Of a stretch of 42,259 nt of DNA, positions 8,706 through 17,155 are shown piece by piece. Made by a program: the position numbers and the translations under genes. Source of the DNA: Clostridiaceae bacterium (GTDB taxonomy: Bacteria; Bacillota; Clostridia; Oscillospirales; Acutalibacteraceae); NCBI GenBank assembly GCA_016293225.1, contig JAEDEQ010000007.1, positions 1 to 42,259 on the forward strand, in the 5' to 3' direction. The first letter of the stretch is position 1; every line of letters starts with the position of its first letter. The notes under the pieces were generated by a model, which did no database searches, was not told the DNA's origin, and saw nothing but the letters and a program-made list of their open reading frames with translations.

Positions 8706-9306
8706 TGCTTTCACCGAAAAGCTTTTTCAAAAACGTTCTCCTGTGCTCCTCGCAAATGCCGTACCTGTCAATCATTTCATAGTGAAGCTTTGTACCGTAG
8801 CCCTTATGCTTTGAAAAGCAGAACTGCGGATATTTTTCATCAAGCTCTCTCATATATCTGTCCCTTGTAACCTTTGCAAGAATGGACGCGGCCGCAACGG
8901 AAATACACTTTGCGTCACCTTTTACTATCGTAACTTCGTCAATATCAAGCCCGGGCTTTTGGTTTCCGTCAATCAGCGCAAGGTCCGGCTTCACATCAAG
9001 ACCGTTAACCGCTCTCCTCATGGCAAGGAATGTTGCCTGAAGAATATTGATTTTGTCAATTTCCTTTGCGCTTGCCATTGCAACGGAATACGCAAGCGCT
9101 TTTTCCTTTACAACATCAAACAGAGCCTCCCGCTTTTTTTCGCTTATCTTTTTGGAATCGTTTATGCCCTCAAGTTCGCAGTCAACGGGAAGAATGACTG
9201 CCGCAGCGCAAACGGGACCGCACAAAGGTCCGCGCCCCGCTTCGTCTATTCCGCAAATGAGCTTATAGCCCTTATTATAATATTCCTTTTCAATGTCATA
9301 GTTCAT
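8698..9306 (-). CDS. rnhB: Ribonuclease HII
   Basis: 202 residues. GIDEAGRGPLCGPV gives the first Asp-Glu pair of the active site; LIDGNQ and AAASILAKVTRDRYM give the remaining acidic residues. It cleaves RNA in RNA-DNA hybrids and incises at single ribonucleotides embedded in DNA. TAGGAG lies 7 bases before the ATG. It is first in the rnhB-yraN-M19 unit. Length is ordinary for the family. Confidence 0.96.
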   Translation of the reverse strand: MNYDIEKEYYNKGYKLICGIDEAGRGPLCGPVCAAAVILPVDCELEGINDSKKISEKKREALFDVVKEKALAYSVAMASAKEIDKINILQATFLAMRRAVNGLDVKPDLALIDGNQKPGLDIDEVTIVKGDAKCISVAAASILAKVTRDRYMRELDEKYPQFCFSKHKGYGTKLHYEMIDRYGICEEHRRTFLKKLFGESNG

Positions 9307-9360
9307 GGCTTTCTCCTAATATGTACAACGAAACACTCCAAAGTCCCGGCTTTTTTATAT

Positions 9361-9390
9361 TTAAAAAGCGGCAGGAAAAAACCTGCCGCC
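9361..9390 (-). terminator. Intrinsic terminator after the P-loop gene
   Basis: On the minus strand GCGGCAGG (from 9389 to 9382), six T as loop, CCTGCCGC (9375 to 9368) and then TTTTT (9367-9363). It is a strong hairpin 14 bases after the stop. Confidence 0.85.
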
Positions 9391-9403
9391 GTGGTGACCA
9401 AAC

Positions 9404-9820
9404 TCAGATAACCTTGCAGAAATTGAAGATTGAGGCCGGAAGCTCCTCCTTATCCGCAGAAACGGTGAAGATGAACTTCTTATCCTGTGCTTCGGCAAGC
9501 TCATAAACGTCCTCAAGGAACTTTGCAAGCTCGTTATAGTCCCTGCCGCCGATTCTGAGGGTGGCGTCAACAAGGATATCCGTAATGTCATAGTTGCCGG
9601 CGCAAACGCCTGCAAGGAAGCCGTAGAATGCGTGATAGCCCTTTATTTCAAAATCATCGGTGGCAATGAGTCTTGCACGACGATCAATGTCAAAAGTGAG
9701 TTTGGTTTCCTTTTCAACACAAACAACATTGCCCTTTGAGGTTTCTATCGCTTCGTTTAAGCAAGTGATAAGATGCTTGGTTTTTCCGGAGCCTTTGTGT
9801 CCTAAAATAAGAGAAATCAT
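9404..9820 (-). CDS. Small P-loop NTPase of unknown function
   Basis: 138 residues. A canonical Walker A, GHKGSGKT (7-14), opens the protein right after the first strand (MISLIL), and DITDILVDATLRIGG may hold a Walker B-like acidic residue. The rest shows no further ATPase signature, sensor or membrane segment. It starts at ATG with AAGGAGG. It has its own promoter inside the end of pgi and its own strong terminator, so it is a single-gene unit. Relatives in Clostridia are often loosely labelled PilT-like; nothing here supports a role in pili. Confidence 0.7.
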   Translation of the reverse strand: MISLILGHKGSGKTKHLITCLNEAIETSKGNVVCVEKETKLTFDIDRRARLIATDDFEIKGYHAFYGFLAGVCAGNYDITDILVDATLRIGGRDYNELAKFLEDVYELAEAQDKKFIFTVSADKEELPASIFNFCKVI

Positions 9821-9873
9821 AATTAATTTCCTCCTTTATATAATTTCCACTTCCGTGGATTTTTTACGTCCTT

Positions 9874-9902
9874 ATTGTATCACATTGAAAGCCTTTGTTC
9901 AA
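9874..9902 (-). promoter_or_regulatory. Promoter of the P-loop gene, overlapping the end of pgi
   Basis: Minus-strand TTGAAC (9897-9902), 17-base spacer, TACAAT (9874-9879). The -35 lies within the last codons of pgi. Confidence 0.6.
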
Positions 9903-11220
9903 GTATTTCTTTTTCTTTTTCATAGCCGGGTTTTCCAAGCAGGGCAAACATGTTTTTCTTATAGCTTTCAACGCCGGGCTGGTCGAACGGATTAATTCCG
10001 AGAACGTAGCCCGAAACGGCGCACGCCTTTTCAAGGAAATAAATAAGGTATCCGAGATTTTCCTCGTCCATTGCATCAACATCAAGAACAATGTTAGGCA
10101 CTCCGCCGTCGTTATGGGCAAGAACAGTACCCTCAAAAGCCTTTCTGTTGACAAACGCCATGGTCTTGCCTGCAAGGAAGTTGAGCCCGTCAATATTTCC
10201 GGCTTCCTCCTTGATGACAATTTCCTCCTGCGGCTTTGCAAAGTTAAACACTGTTTCAAACATGATGCGCTCGCCCTGCTGAATATACTGACCGAGAGAA
10301 TGAAGATCGGTTGAAAAAACAGCGGAGGTCGGGAAAAGCCCCTTGCCCTCTTTGCCCTCGCTCTCGCCGAAGAGCTGCTTGATCCATTCATTCATCATGG
10401 TAAAGCACGGCTCATAGGAAACAAACATTTCGGTAGCCTTGCCCTTGTTATAGAGAGCATTTCTGATTGCAACATATTTGTAGCAGTCGTTTTCATCAAT
10501 CGAGTCAGACATAAGCTCTTCTCTGGCCTTTGCCGCGCCGCTCATGAGAGAGTCGATATCAATTCCTGCCGCAGCAATCGGAAGAAGTCCGACTGCGGTA
10601 AGAACGGAGTATCTTCCGCCGACGTCGTCGGGAACAACAAAGGTTTCGTAGCCCTCTTTGTCTGCAAGAGACTTGAGCGTTCCCTTAGACTTGTCGGTTG
10701 TAACATAAATCCTTTCCGCAGCGCCCTTTTCGCCGTATTTTTTAATAAGCATCTCACGGAAAATGCGGAATGCAATGGCAGGCTCGGTGGTCGTGCCGGA
10801 TTTTGAAATAACATTTACTGAAAAATCCTTGCCGTTGCAAATTTCAATAAGCTGTGAAAGGGCGGTAGAGCTTATGCTGTTGCCGGAAAAGTAGATTGCC
10901 GGAGTCCCCTTACGAAGCGCATTATAATTTTGTGATTTAATAAATTCAATCACCGCTCTTGCGCCGAGGTAGGAACCGCCGATGCCGATAACAATAAGAA
11001 TTTCGCTGTTTGAGGCAATCTTCTTTGCGGCCGTTTTGATACGCGCAAACTCTTCTTTGTCATAATCGACCGGGAGATCAACCCAGCCTGTAAAGTCGCT
11101 GCCTGCTCCGGTTTTTTCGTGGAGCATTTTATGGGCAGCCTTAATCTTTTCTGAATATGAATTAATTTCCGAATCCGACAAAAAAGCGGAAACGTACTTA
11201 TCTGTTAATTTTACTGACAT
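9880..11220 (-). CDS. pgi: Glucose-6-phosphate isomerase
   Basis: 446 residues. The sugar-phosphate loop IVIGIGGSYLGARAV, SKSGTTTEPAIAFR and DVGGRYSVLTAVGLLP are family signatures; GINPFDQPGVESYKKNMF near the C-terminus carries the catalytic lysine. It interconverts glucose-6-phosphate and fructose-6-phosphate in glycolysis. Length matches the short Gram-positive form (about 450). AGGAGG precedes the ATG and a near-consensus promoter lies at 11262-11290. Confidence 0.97.
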   Translation of the reverse strand: MSVKLTDKYVSAFLSDSEINSYSEKIKAAHKMLHEKTGAGSDFTGWVDLPVDYDKEEFARIKTAAKKIASNSEILIVIGIGGSYLGARAVIEFIKSQNYNALRKGTPAIYFSGNSISSTALSQLIEICNGKDFSVNVISKSGTTTEPAIAFRIFREMLIKKYGEKGAAERIYVTTDKSKGTLKSLADKEGYETFVVPDDVGGRYSVLTAVGLLPIAAAGIDIDSLMSGAAKAREELMSDSIDENDCYKYVAIRNALYNKGKATEMFVSYEPCFTMMNEWIKQLFGESEGKEGKGLFPTSAVFSTDLHSLGQYIQQGERIMFETVFNFAKPQEEIVIKEEAGNIDGLNFLAGKTMAFVNRKAFEGTVLAHNDGGVPNIVLDVDAMDEENLGYLIYFLEKACAVSGYVLGINPFDQPGVESYKKNMFALLGKPGYEKEKEILEQRLSM

Positions 11221-11261
11221 TTTTAATCCTCCTGTGCAATGGAAAAAAGCGTTATTTTGAT

Positions 11262-11290
11262 ATTTTAATACATTTGCTAAAATTTGTCAA
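11262..11290 (-). promoter_or_regulatory. Strong promoter of pgi
   Basis: Minus-strand TTGACA (11285-11290), 17-base spacer, TAAAAT (11262-11267), about 40 bases ahead of the pgi ATG. Confidence 0.8.
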
Positions 11291-11354
11291 CCTAATTTTA
11301 TTTTTGCTAATTTGAAAATATCGTAGAGATACGGCAAATTGATAACTTTACAAG

Positions 11355-12512
11355 CTAAGCTCTTACGCTCAATGAGCGCAGCAGACGTATCAGCATATCG
11401 CCGAAATTGATTTTGCGGATTTCAACAGGTGAAACAATGTTATAGCTTGCTATGACATTACCGTCGATTTCAAACTCAAGAGTGCCGAGTACCTGACCTT
11501 TTTCAACCGGAGCTTCAACGCTCAGCGCAAGATTTATCTTCGGCTGAATTCTCGCTCCCGTTCCCGTTTCAAGCGTCATTGGCAGCACTTTTTCAACCTG
11601 CGGAGTAACAGATTGCTCTATTCCCTTAATGACATTGACATCTGTAATAAGACTGCTGTCAAAATTCGGCGTTACGGTTTCGTAGTTTGCAAAGCCGTAG
11701 TTTAGAAGTGCCTTTGCGCCCTCAAAACGGTCTGTGCTGTTTTCTGCACCGAGAACAACGGCGATAAGATGCAGGTTTTTTCTCATCGCGCTTGCGCTGA
11801 TGCAGTGACCGGCTTTTGAGGTTGTTCCGGTTTTAAGTCCGGTTGTACCCTTATAGAAGCGGACAAGCTTGTTTGTGTTCACAAGCTCTGTTGCTCCCGA
11901 GCGCAACGAATCCATCCAGACGGTCGTATAATTCTGAATCCGCTCATGGCTTAACAGCTCACGGGACATAAGCGCAATATCATAAGCGCTCGTGAGGTGG
12001 TTTTCGGTATCATCGTCAAGTCCGGTGCAATTTTCAAAATTCGTATCCTTCATGCCGAGTTCATTCGCCTTTGCGTTCATGAGCTTCACAAAGCCCTCCT
12101 CGCTTCCGGCAATATGCTCGGCAAGGGCCGTGCAGGCGTCGTTGGCGCTGCCGATTGCGGCTGCGCGCAAAAGCTCGTCAACCGTCATTGTTTCGCCCTC
12201 CTTGAGCCAGATCTGCGATCCGCCTTTTCCGGCTGCTGCGGTGCTTGCGGTTACTTTGTCCTCAAGCGAAAGCTTTCCGCTGTCAATTCTTTCTATTACG
12301 AGAAGCAGCGTCATGATTTTTGTGACTGAGGCGGGATAAAGCCTTTCGTGCTCGTTTTTTCCAAGCAGAAGCTTTCCGTTTGAAACGTCCATAAGCACAT
12401 AGCTTTTTGCTTTTACATCAAGCTTTTCATCTTCATTTGCCGAAAAGACAGAAAAACTTAAAAAAGTCCCTGCTATTATAATGCAAAGCAAAAACGAAAT
12501 TATTCTTTTCAT
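11355..12512 (-). CDS. D-alanyl-D-alanine carboxypeptidase (PBP5/DacF type)
   Basis: 385 residues. A signal peptide (hydrophobic 4-22, likely cut after VFS) precedes a penicillin-binding domain with SVTK (S62 nucleophile, K65), SAN (122-124) and KTG (227-229). A PBP5-type C-terminal domain follows, then an amphipathic end (MLIRLLRSLSVRA) of the kind that anchors these enzymes to the membrane face. It trims the terminal D-Ala of peptidoglycan pentapeptides outside the cell. Ribosome site GAGGAG. It is divergent from mtaB. DacF-like enzymes in spore formers can be developmental, but no sporulation promoter is evident, so no symbol is given. Confidence 0.93.
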   Translation of the reverse strand: MKRIISFLLCIIIAGTFLSFSVFSANEDEKLDVKAKSYVLMDVSNGKLLLGKNEHERLYPASVTKIMTLLLVIERIDSGKLSLEDKVTASTAAAGKGGSQIWLKEGETMTVDELLRAAAIGSANDACTALAEHIAGSEEGFVKLMNAKANELGMKDTNFENCTGLDDDTENHLTSAYDIALMSRELLSHERIQNYTTVWMDSLRSGATELVNTNKLVRFYKGTTGLKTGTTSKAGHCISASAMRKNLHLIAVVLGAENSTDRFEGAKALLNYGFANYETVTPNFDSSLITDVNVIKGIEQSVTPQVEKVLPMTLETGTGARIQPKINLALSVEAPVEKGQVLGTLEFEIDGNVIASYNIVSPVEIRKINFGDMLIRLLRSLSVRA

Positions 12513-12529
12513 GCAATCAACTCCTCATA

Positions 12530-12535
12530 ATTATA
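12530..12535 (-). promoter_or_regulatory. Probable -10 element for the D,D-carboxypeptidase gene
   Basis: Minus-strand TATAAT lies 18 bases upstream of the ATG; no convincing -35 is seen at 16-18 bases. It is very close to the start codon, giving a short leader. Confidence 0.35.
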
Positions 12536-12567
12536 TATGACGCCGAAAAGAAAATTAAAACAAAATA

Positions 12568-12596
12568 TTGAAAACCCAAAGCGTTTGTTTTATAAT
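12568..12596 (+). promoter_or_regulatory. Promoter of mtaB
   Basis: TTGAAA (12568-12573), 17-base spacer, TATAAT (12591-12596), 30 bases ahead of the chosen start. It also argues against the longer upstream frame, which would begin inside or before the promoter. Confidence 0.75.
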
Positions 12597-12626
12597 AAGT
12601 CGATAATGTATTTTGTGAGGTCAAGC

Positions 12627-13919
12627 ATGAAAGTTTCTTTTTATACGCTCGGTTGCAAGGTTAATCAATATGAAAGCCGGTCGCTGAGCGAATTACTTAA
12701 TAAATTCGGCTATGAAACTGTCGGAAAGGACGAAAGCGCAGACGTTTATATTATCAATTCCTGCACTGTTACTGCGGAATCGGACAGAAAGACCCGACAG
12801 GCTGTTCGCCGCTTTAAAAGGAACAATCCGAACGCGGTTGTTGTTCTGACCGGCTGTATGCCGCAGGCATATCCGAAAGACGCAGAAGCGCTCGTTCAGG
12901 CGGATATCGTCATCGGAAACAAAAGCAACGGCGAGCTGCCCGAAATTCTTGAGGAGTTTTTCAGGAACAGGAGAAGAACCGTTCTTACCTCTCAGCATGA
13001 AAAGGGCGAAGCGTTTTCCTCCTGCTCGGTTTCCTCTTTTGATGAGCGCACAAGGGCATACGTTAAAATTCAGGACGGCTGCAACCGCTTCTGCTCATAT
13101 TGTATCATTCCAGTTGCGCGCGGACGCGTGCGCTCAAAGCCGCTCGGCGCGCTGAAAACCGAGCTTGAAAAGCTTTCCGCAGCCGGCTACAAAGAAATTG
13201 TTCTTGTCGGCATCAACCTGTCGGCCTACGGACAGGATCTTGACGAAAAATTCTGCGATGCGGTTGAGCTTGCCTGCTCTGTTGAGGGTATTGAAAGAGT
13301 CCGCCTCGGCTCGCTTGAACCGGATCATCTGACAAGTGAGGTTATTGAAAGGCTTTCAAAATGCAAAAAACTTTGTCCGCAGTTTCATATATCGCTGCAA
13401 AGCGGCTGCGACAACACGCTCAGGCGCATGAACCGCCATTACACAGCGGACGAATACCGTTCGCTTTGCAAAAGCCTGCGTTCCTGCTTTAACGACTGCA
13501 CGCTCACTACCGATGTAATGGTCGGCTTCTGCGGCGAAAGCGACGAGGATTTTGAAGAAAGCCTCCGCTTTGTCAGGGAAATCGGATTTGAAAAGGTTCA
13601 TGTTTTTCCATATTCGGTCAGAGTCGGAACAAAAGCGGAAAAAATGGACGGCCATCTTCCGAAATCCGTTAAAGAAAAGCGCGCCGCAATTATGAGCGAA
13701 GAATGCGAAAAAATGCGCGAAAGCTTTTTGCGCTCCCAGATTGGCCGAACGGTCAACGTCCTTTTTGAAAGCAAGGAAAAGGACGGCATGATACTCGGCC
13801 ACACCGCAAACTATACTCCGGTAAAGGCAAAAGGCGGCCATGAGCTTTTCGGAAAGTTTGCAAACGTAAAAATCACCGGCACAGGCGATGACTGCTGCGT
13901 CGGTGAAATTGAATCATAA
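12627..13919 (+). CDS. mtaB: tRNA N6-threonylcarbamoyladenosine(37) methylthiotransferase MtaB
   Basis: 430 residues from ATG 12627 (GTGAGG 6 bases upstream); the frame runs upstream but through the promoter. The N-terminal methylthiotransferase domain starts YTLGCKVNQYES, whose cysteine and two later ones (NSCT, TGCM) bind one Fe-S cluster. The radical-SAM motif CNRFCSYC (CxxxCxxC) follows, and a TRAM domain ends the protein. The LGCKVNQYES form favours MtaB over MiaB or RimO. It adds a methylthio group to t6A37 of ANN-reading tRNAs. Its 3' end overlaps the convergent tmcAL homologue by 6 bases. Confidence 0.93.
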   Translation: MKVSFYTLGCKVNQYESRSLSELLNKFGYETVGKDESADVYIINSCTVTAESDRKTRQAVRRFKRNNPNAVVVLTGCMPQAYPKDAEALVQADIVIGNKSNGELPEILEEFFRNRRRTVLTSQHEKGEAFSSCSVSSFDERTRAYVKIQDGCNRFCSYCIIPVARGRVRSKPLGALKTELEKLSAAGYKEIVLVGINLSAYGQDLDEKFCDAVELACSVEGIERVRLGSLEPDHLTSEVIERLSKCKKLCPQFHISLQSGCDNTLRRMNRHYTADEYRSLCKSLRSCFNDCTLTTDVMVGFCGESDEDFEESLRFVREIGFEKVHVFPYSVRVGTKAEKMDGHLPKSVKEKRAAIMSEECEKMRESFLRSQIGRTVNVLFESKEKDGMILGHTANYTPVKAKGGHELFGKFANVKITGTGDDCCVGEIES

Positions 13920-15095
13920 GACGAATATCGGGCTTGTTTGTTCGCGTGAACAGCCCGGTATTTTTTTTGAAAAAAGCGAGAATACGTCTGTGCATTCACA
14001 TTCAAGGTCATAAATTGCTTTTGCACCCTTTTCAAGCTTATCCGCATGAGCTTTTTTTGTAATGACGGGAAGCAAAACATTGCGCTCTCTGAGAATTTCA
14101 AAGCCCCTTGCGTTCGATGCAAGTATTTTTATATACGGCACAAGGCCCTTGGCGGCGTCTTTCGGTATCTTTAAAAAGCAGGAAAGCACGGCTCGCCTGA
14201 CGGCCGCTTCGGTAATAGATTTGACCTTGACCTGTTTTATGACAGCGGCGGTTGACTGCGCTGTTCGCGAAAACGAATAAAGCCGCTCTGCAAGACCGTT
14301 TTCATCGGAAATATACTTTTTCATTTCCTCAAGAGTCATGCGGCGCAAAAAAGCAAGGATAACACGGTCTGCGTTTTCAAGCAGGCAGGGAAAAAGTCCG
14401 CTTTTTTCCGCTTGAGTAAGCTCCGTAAGCATTGCTTGGGGTATATAGTTCTTCATTTTTTCAAGCTGAGGCAGCTTGCGCAGTGCGCTTGCGCTTGCAA
14501 TACCGTTTTCCGGCAGGTACTCGTCGTTATGTCCGGCGCTTTTTCTTCTGACGGCAAGCAGCTCAAACTTAGCTGAAAGCTTTTCCCTTTGCCTGATATA
14601 TTCAACCGCAAGGGTGTTATTCGGCGAGGACAGAATATCGGCCGCAGCTTTTCCGAATACAGCTTCAATGCTTTTCTGAAGCGCCGCCGGATATGTATTC
14701 CCTGCCGAAACAAGCGTGCGCACAGACTGAGAAATAAGCGGAGAATCAACCGCAGCCGCAGTCTTTTCAAGTAAGGATAATTCATCGCTTTCGCAGCCGA
14801 ATGACAAAACGTCAATCCCGAGCGATGCAAGAATGCTCACGCCGCCCCGCGCAAAATTTTCCGCGCCGGAGCACGCCCAGGGAGTCGGAATTTCAACAAC
14901 AAGGTCAGCCCCGGATAAAACGGCGGCCTTTGCCCTGATATATTTGTCAGCGCAGGCGCAATCACCGCGCTGAACAAAGTTTCCGCTCATTGCGCAGACG
15001 ATATGCGTTGCACCGCTTTTGCGCGTCTGCTCAATATGATATAAATGGCCGTTATGAAACGGATTGTATTCGCTGATTATTCCTGCAAGCCTCAC
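13914..15095 (-). CDS. tmcAL: tRNA(Met) cytidine acetate ligase (TmcAL/YlbM family nucleotidyltransferase)
   Basis: 393 residues from a GTG at 15095 (GGCGGTGA just upstream), chosen because the family begins with a short segment before EYNPFHNGH. That motif is the nucleotidyltransferase HxGH signature for ATP. SGNFVQRGD and EIPTPWACSGAENFA follow as in YlbM. In Bacillus the enzyme activates acetate with ATP and N4-acetylates C34 of elongator tRNA-Met. The frame extends further upstream to 15188 but runs into the terminator there, so the longer start is rejected. Convergent with mtaB. Confidence 0.9.
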   Translation of the reverse strand: MRLAGIISEYNPFHNGHLYHIEQTRKSGATHIVCAMSGNFVQRGDCACADKYIRAKAAVLSGADLVVEIPTPWACSGAENFARGGVSILASLGIDVLSFGCESDELSLLEKTAAAVDSPLISQSVRTLVSAGNTYPAALQKSIEAVFGKAAADILSSPNNTLAVEYIRQREKLSAKFELLAVRRKSAGHNDEYLPENGIASASALRKLPQLEKMKNYIPQAMLTELTQAEKSGLFPCLLENADRVILAFLRRMTLEEMKKYISDENGLAERLYSFSRTAQSTAAVIKQVKVKSITEAAVRRAVLSCFLKIPKDAAKGLVPYIKILASNARGFEILRERNVLLPVITKKAHADKLEKGAKAIYDLECECTDVFSLFSKKIPGCSREQTSPIFVL

Positions 15096-15150
15096 ATTTT
15101 CACCGCCCTTTTGGTATATTTTAAATAAACCTGTGCCTGATGTCAAGCCA

Positions 15151-15185
15151 AAAAAAGCTGCCGAAAGACCTCCGGCAGCTTTTTT
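15151..15185 (-). terminator. Bidirectional intrinsic terminator after the DUF1540 gene
   Basis: AAAAAAGCTGCCG, a short loop, CGGCAGCTTTTTT: a 7-8 bp GC-rich stem flanked by A/T runs on both sides, able to stop transcription in either direction. It separates the DUF1540 gene from tmcAL. Confidence 0.9.
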
Positions 15186-15196
15186 CAAGGCGTTTG

Positions 15197-15370
15197 TCAG
15201 TTTGACTTGGGAACAAAGGACTCGCAGTCAACGCACTGGCAGACCTTGGGATCGGACTCATGTGTACCGATTGAGACCTGATCAAGGGTACAGTAATTTT
15301 CGGAATGACAATGATGGGCGCACTTTTCAACCGTGCAGCCGATGGACTTGTTTGCATCGCTACAATTCAT
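15197..15370 (-). CDS. DUF1540 domain small cysteine-rich protein
   Basis: 57 residues: starts MNCSDANKSIGC and ends in SFVPKSN. Eight cysteines are arranged as C3, C12, C17, C21, C27, C44, C46, C49, with two adjacent histidines (H19, H20) and H22. This spacing (CxxxxCxxxC, then CxCxxC) is that of DUF1540 proteins, common in Clostridia and presumed metal-binding. AAAGGTGG precedes the ATG and a strong terminator follows. Function is unknown; metal storage, redox or spore-associated roles have no direct support here. Confidence 0.85.
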   Translation of the reverse strand: MNCSDANKSIGCTVEKCAHHCHSENYCTLDQVSIGTHESDPKVCQCVDCESFVPKSN

Positions 15371-15390
15371 TGTTTAAACCACCTTTGAAT

Positions 15391-15430
15391 AAAATGAAGC
15401 CCGAACAGCCTAAAACGTGCCGTTCGGGCT
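15391..15430 (-). terminator. Intrinsic terminator of the exported CxxC protein gene
   Basis: AGCCCGAAC (15398-15406) pairs with GTTCGGGCT (15422-15430); on the minus strand the stem is followed by TCATTTTATT. The T-run is imperfect. Confidence 0.65.
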
Positions 15431-15461
15431 ATGCTTTTATTCTTTGCAAAGCAGGCAAAAA

Positions 15462-16910
15462 TTATTCACTGTCGCCCCAATGTCCGATATTCAGGAAGTT
15501 CTTATAAATTTTATCGAACATTCCGATAAAGTTGCGGATGAAATTCTTTATCATCTTTACAAATTTTTGCCACAACGTATCCTTGAGCTCGGAAATATTT
15601 TCAATGAAATAATTTGCAAGCATCGGAACAAGCTCATTGAGGTTGCCGCAGAACAAGCCGTCAACGATTGAAACAAGATACTGCTTATCCTCGCCATCAA
15701 GCATGGTATTTGCATTGATGTTGTCCTTTATGCCGGCAACAACTGCGGGATTGTTTCCGTTTTTGCCAACAAGATTGAGATAAATGATAACATAAAGGAA
15801 CAGCTCTGTGGTATCGGCAGAGGTTGCAAATCTGCGTGCCGGCGGAGTAACAAACTGAAGCTTTGAGGTGTCGTTGGGATTGTTGTTATTGAAAATCAGA
15901 TTCAAAAGTCCCTTGAAAGTCTTAAGTTCGTCTTCCTGAATGAGACCGCTGGCAATCTTAACGCTGAAGAGCGCCTTGACCGGCTCATAAAGATAGATTG
16001 CATACGTTCTTGAGAATGCCCAGATTATGTCAAGAAGATAGTTGACGGGACCGAGATTCATAATTGAGCTGACAATGGACTTCAGCAGAATTCTCGAAAC
16101 ATACTTTGCGTTATAAATATCTCTGTCAGGAACCGGGAAATCCTCAAAGTTTACTCCGAGGGTATAGAGCAAAGGCTTGTAATTAAGTCTGGGAACATCG
16201 CACCAGTTTCTCTGAATAAGCTCTTTAAGTCCGCTCTTTTCGGCAATGGTGTCATAAAACAGATTGACGTTTTCTTCATTATCCTCAACAAGCGGAATAT
16301 CAAAGCCGATGTTCTGATCGGTATAATTTGTGAAAAAAAGATGTCCGATAATGTTGCAGATTTTTGTTGCATTCTCTTCCGTATAAAGCTTGTCGCCTTC
16401 ATAATACTTATTGAATATTCTCTTGAGGCAGAAATTGAGGTTACCGCAGGCAAGAGCCATGTCGTTATAAATTGTTTCAACCCTCAGCGCTTTGCCGCAA
16501 TCGGGGCAAACTTTACTGGGAACAGTGTCTGCCTTAAAGGACTTCTTGCAGTTGGTGCAGTAAGGATCTTCAGCAGACGGAAGTCTTGACCAGAGAAGCT
16601 TTTCCTCGCTGTTATACAGGAAGTCAATTGAAAGACCGAACATATATACATTGGACGCCGTACCGCTTGTAACAAGCTTTTCAATGTCGTACTGACCTTC
16701 CTCGGTTTTGCAATCGTCGGGAATGTCGCCGTTAAAGTTATAGTTTTCAAGAGCCTTTTTGAAGTCGGCCTCATTAAGAGCGCCGGAAACAAGCTCCGAC
16801 AGATCAAAGCCGAAGTCCGTATTTTCGGTGCTGTTATCGGCAAATGCCGCAATGCTCAGCGATGAAACAAGAAGTGTGAGCGATAAAATTATGCAAAGTA
16901 TTTTTTTCAT
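15462..16910 (-). CDS. Exported protein of unknown function with a CxxC-x13-CxxC knuckle
   Basis: 482 residues from the ATG at 16910 (AAAAAGGAG upstream). A clear signal peptide (KK then hydrophobic 4-20, likely cut after AAFA, residue 24) directs it outside. C118, C121, C135 and C138 form a zinc-ribbon-like pair of knuckles; C67, C155 and C161 are also present. The rest looks helical with repeated hydrophobic stretches, and no enzyme motif is seen. The last residues are soluble, with no sortase motif. It has its own promoter and terminator. I do not recognise the family. Confidence 0.7.
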   Translation of the reverse strand: MKKILCIILSLTLLVSSLSIAAFADNSTENTDFGFDLSELVSGALNEADFKKALENYNFNGDIPDDCKTEEGQYDIEKLVTSGTASNVYMFGLSIDFLYNSEEKLLWSRLPSAEDPYCTNCKKSFKADTVPSKVCPDCGKALRVETIYNDMALACGNLNFCLKRIFNKYYEGDKLYTEENATKICNIIGHLFFTNYTDQNIGFDIPLVEDNEENVNLFYDTIAEKSGLKELIQRNWCDVPRLNYKPLLYTLGVNFEDFPVPDRDIYNAKYVSRILLKSIVSSIMNLGPVNYLLDIIWAFSRTYAIYLYEPVKALFSVKIASGLIQEDELKTFKGLLNLIFNNNNPNDTSKLQFVTPPARRFATSADTTELFLYVIIYLNLVGKNGNNPAVVAGIKDNINANTMLDGEDKQYLVSIVDGLFCGNLNELVPMLANYFIENISELKDTLWQKFVKMIKNFIRNFIGMFDKIYKNFLNIGHWGDSE

Positions 16911-16958
16911 ACGTACAACTCCTTTTTGCAAATATTGTATTTATTCTTGTTCACAATT

Positions 16959-16987
16959 AGTTTAACATTTTATATTGTTTTTGTCAA
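16959..16987 (-). promoter_or_regulatory. Promoter of the exported CxxC protein gene
   Basis: Minus-strand TTGACA (16982-16987), 17-base spacer, TAAACT (16959-16964). The palindrome TTGTGAACAA lies just downstream of the -10. Confidence 0.7.
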
Positions 16988-17039
16988 CAATTTTTATTGA
17001 CCGACGCAGACTTTTTTCGATGTTTTTGCCTTAGATTTG

Positions 17040-17068
17040 TTGCAAGAGTTAAAAAAAGATGATAAAAT
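17040..17068 (+). promoter_or_regulatory. Promoter of the cytidylate-kinase-like gene
   Basis: TTGCAA (17040-17045), 17-base spacer, TAAAAT (17063-17068); the leader to the ATG is about 80 bases and shows no obvious riboswitch. Confidence 0.6.
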
Positions 17069-17155
17069 GTTTCCGGGACAGACAAGAGCACGGCGGCAGC
17101 ATTCTGCTTTTGTCAGCATTAAGACTCAATATTGAAACGAAAGGAGCGTCAGCTT

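Noticed and set aside
9864..10391. Minus-strand frame of 175 codons inside pgi
   Set aside because: It is Ser/Arg-rich, lies in another frame of pgi and has no ribosome site.
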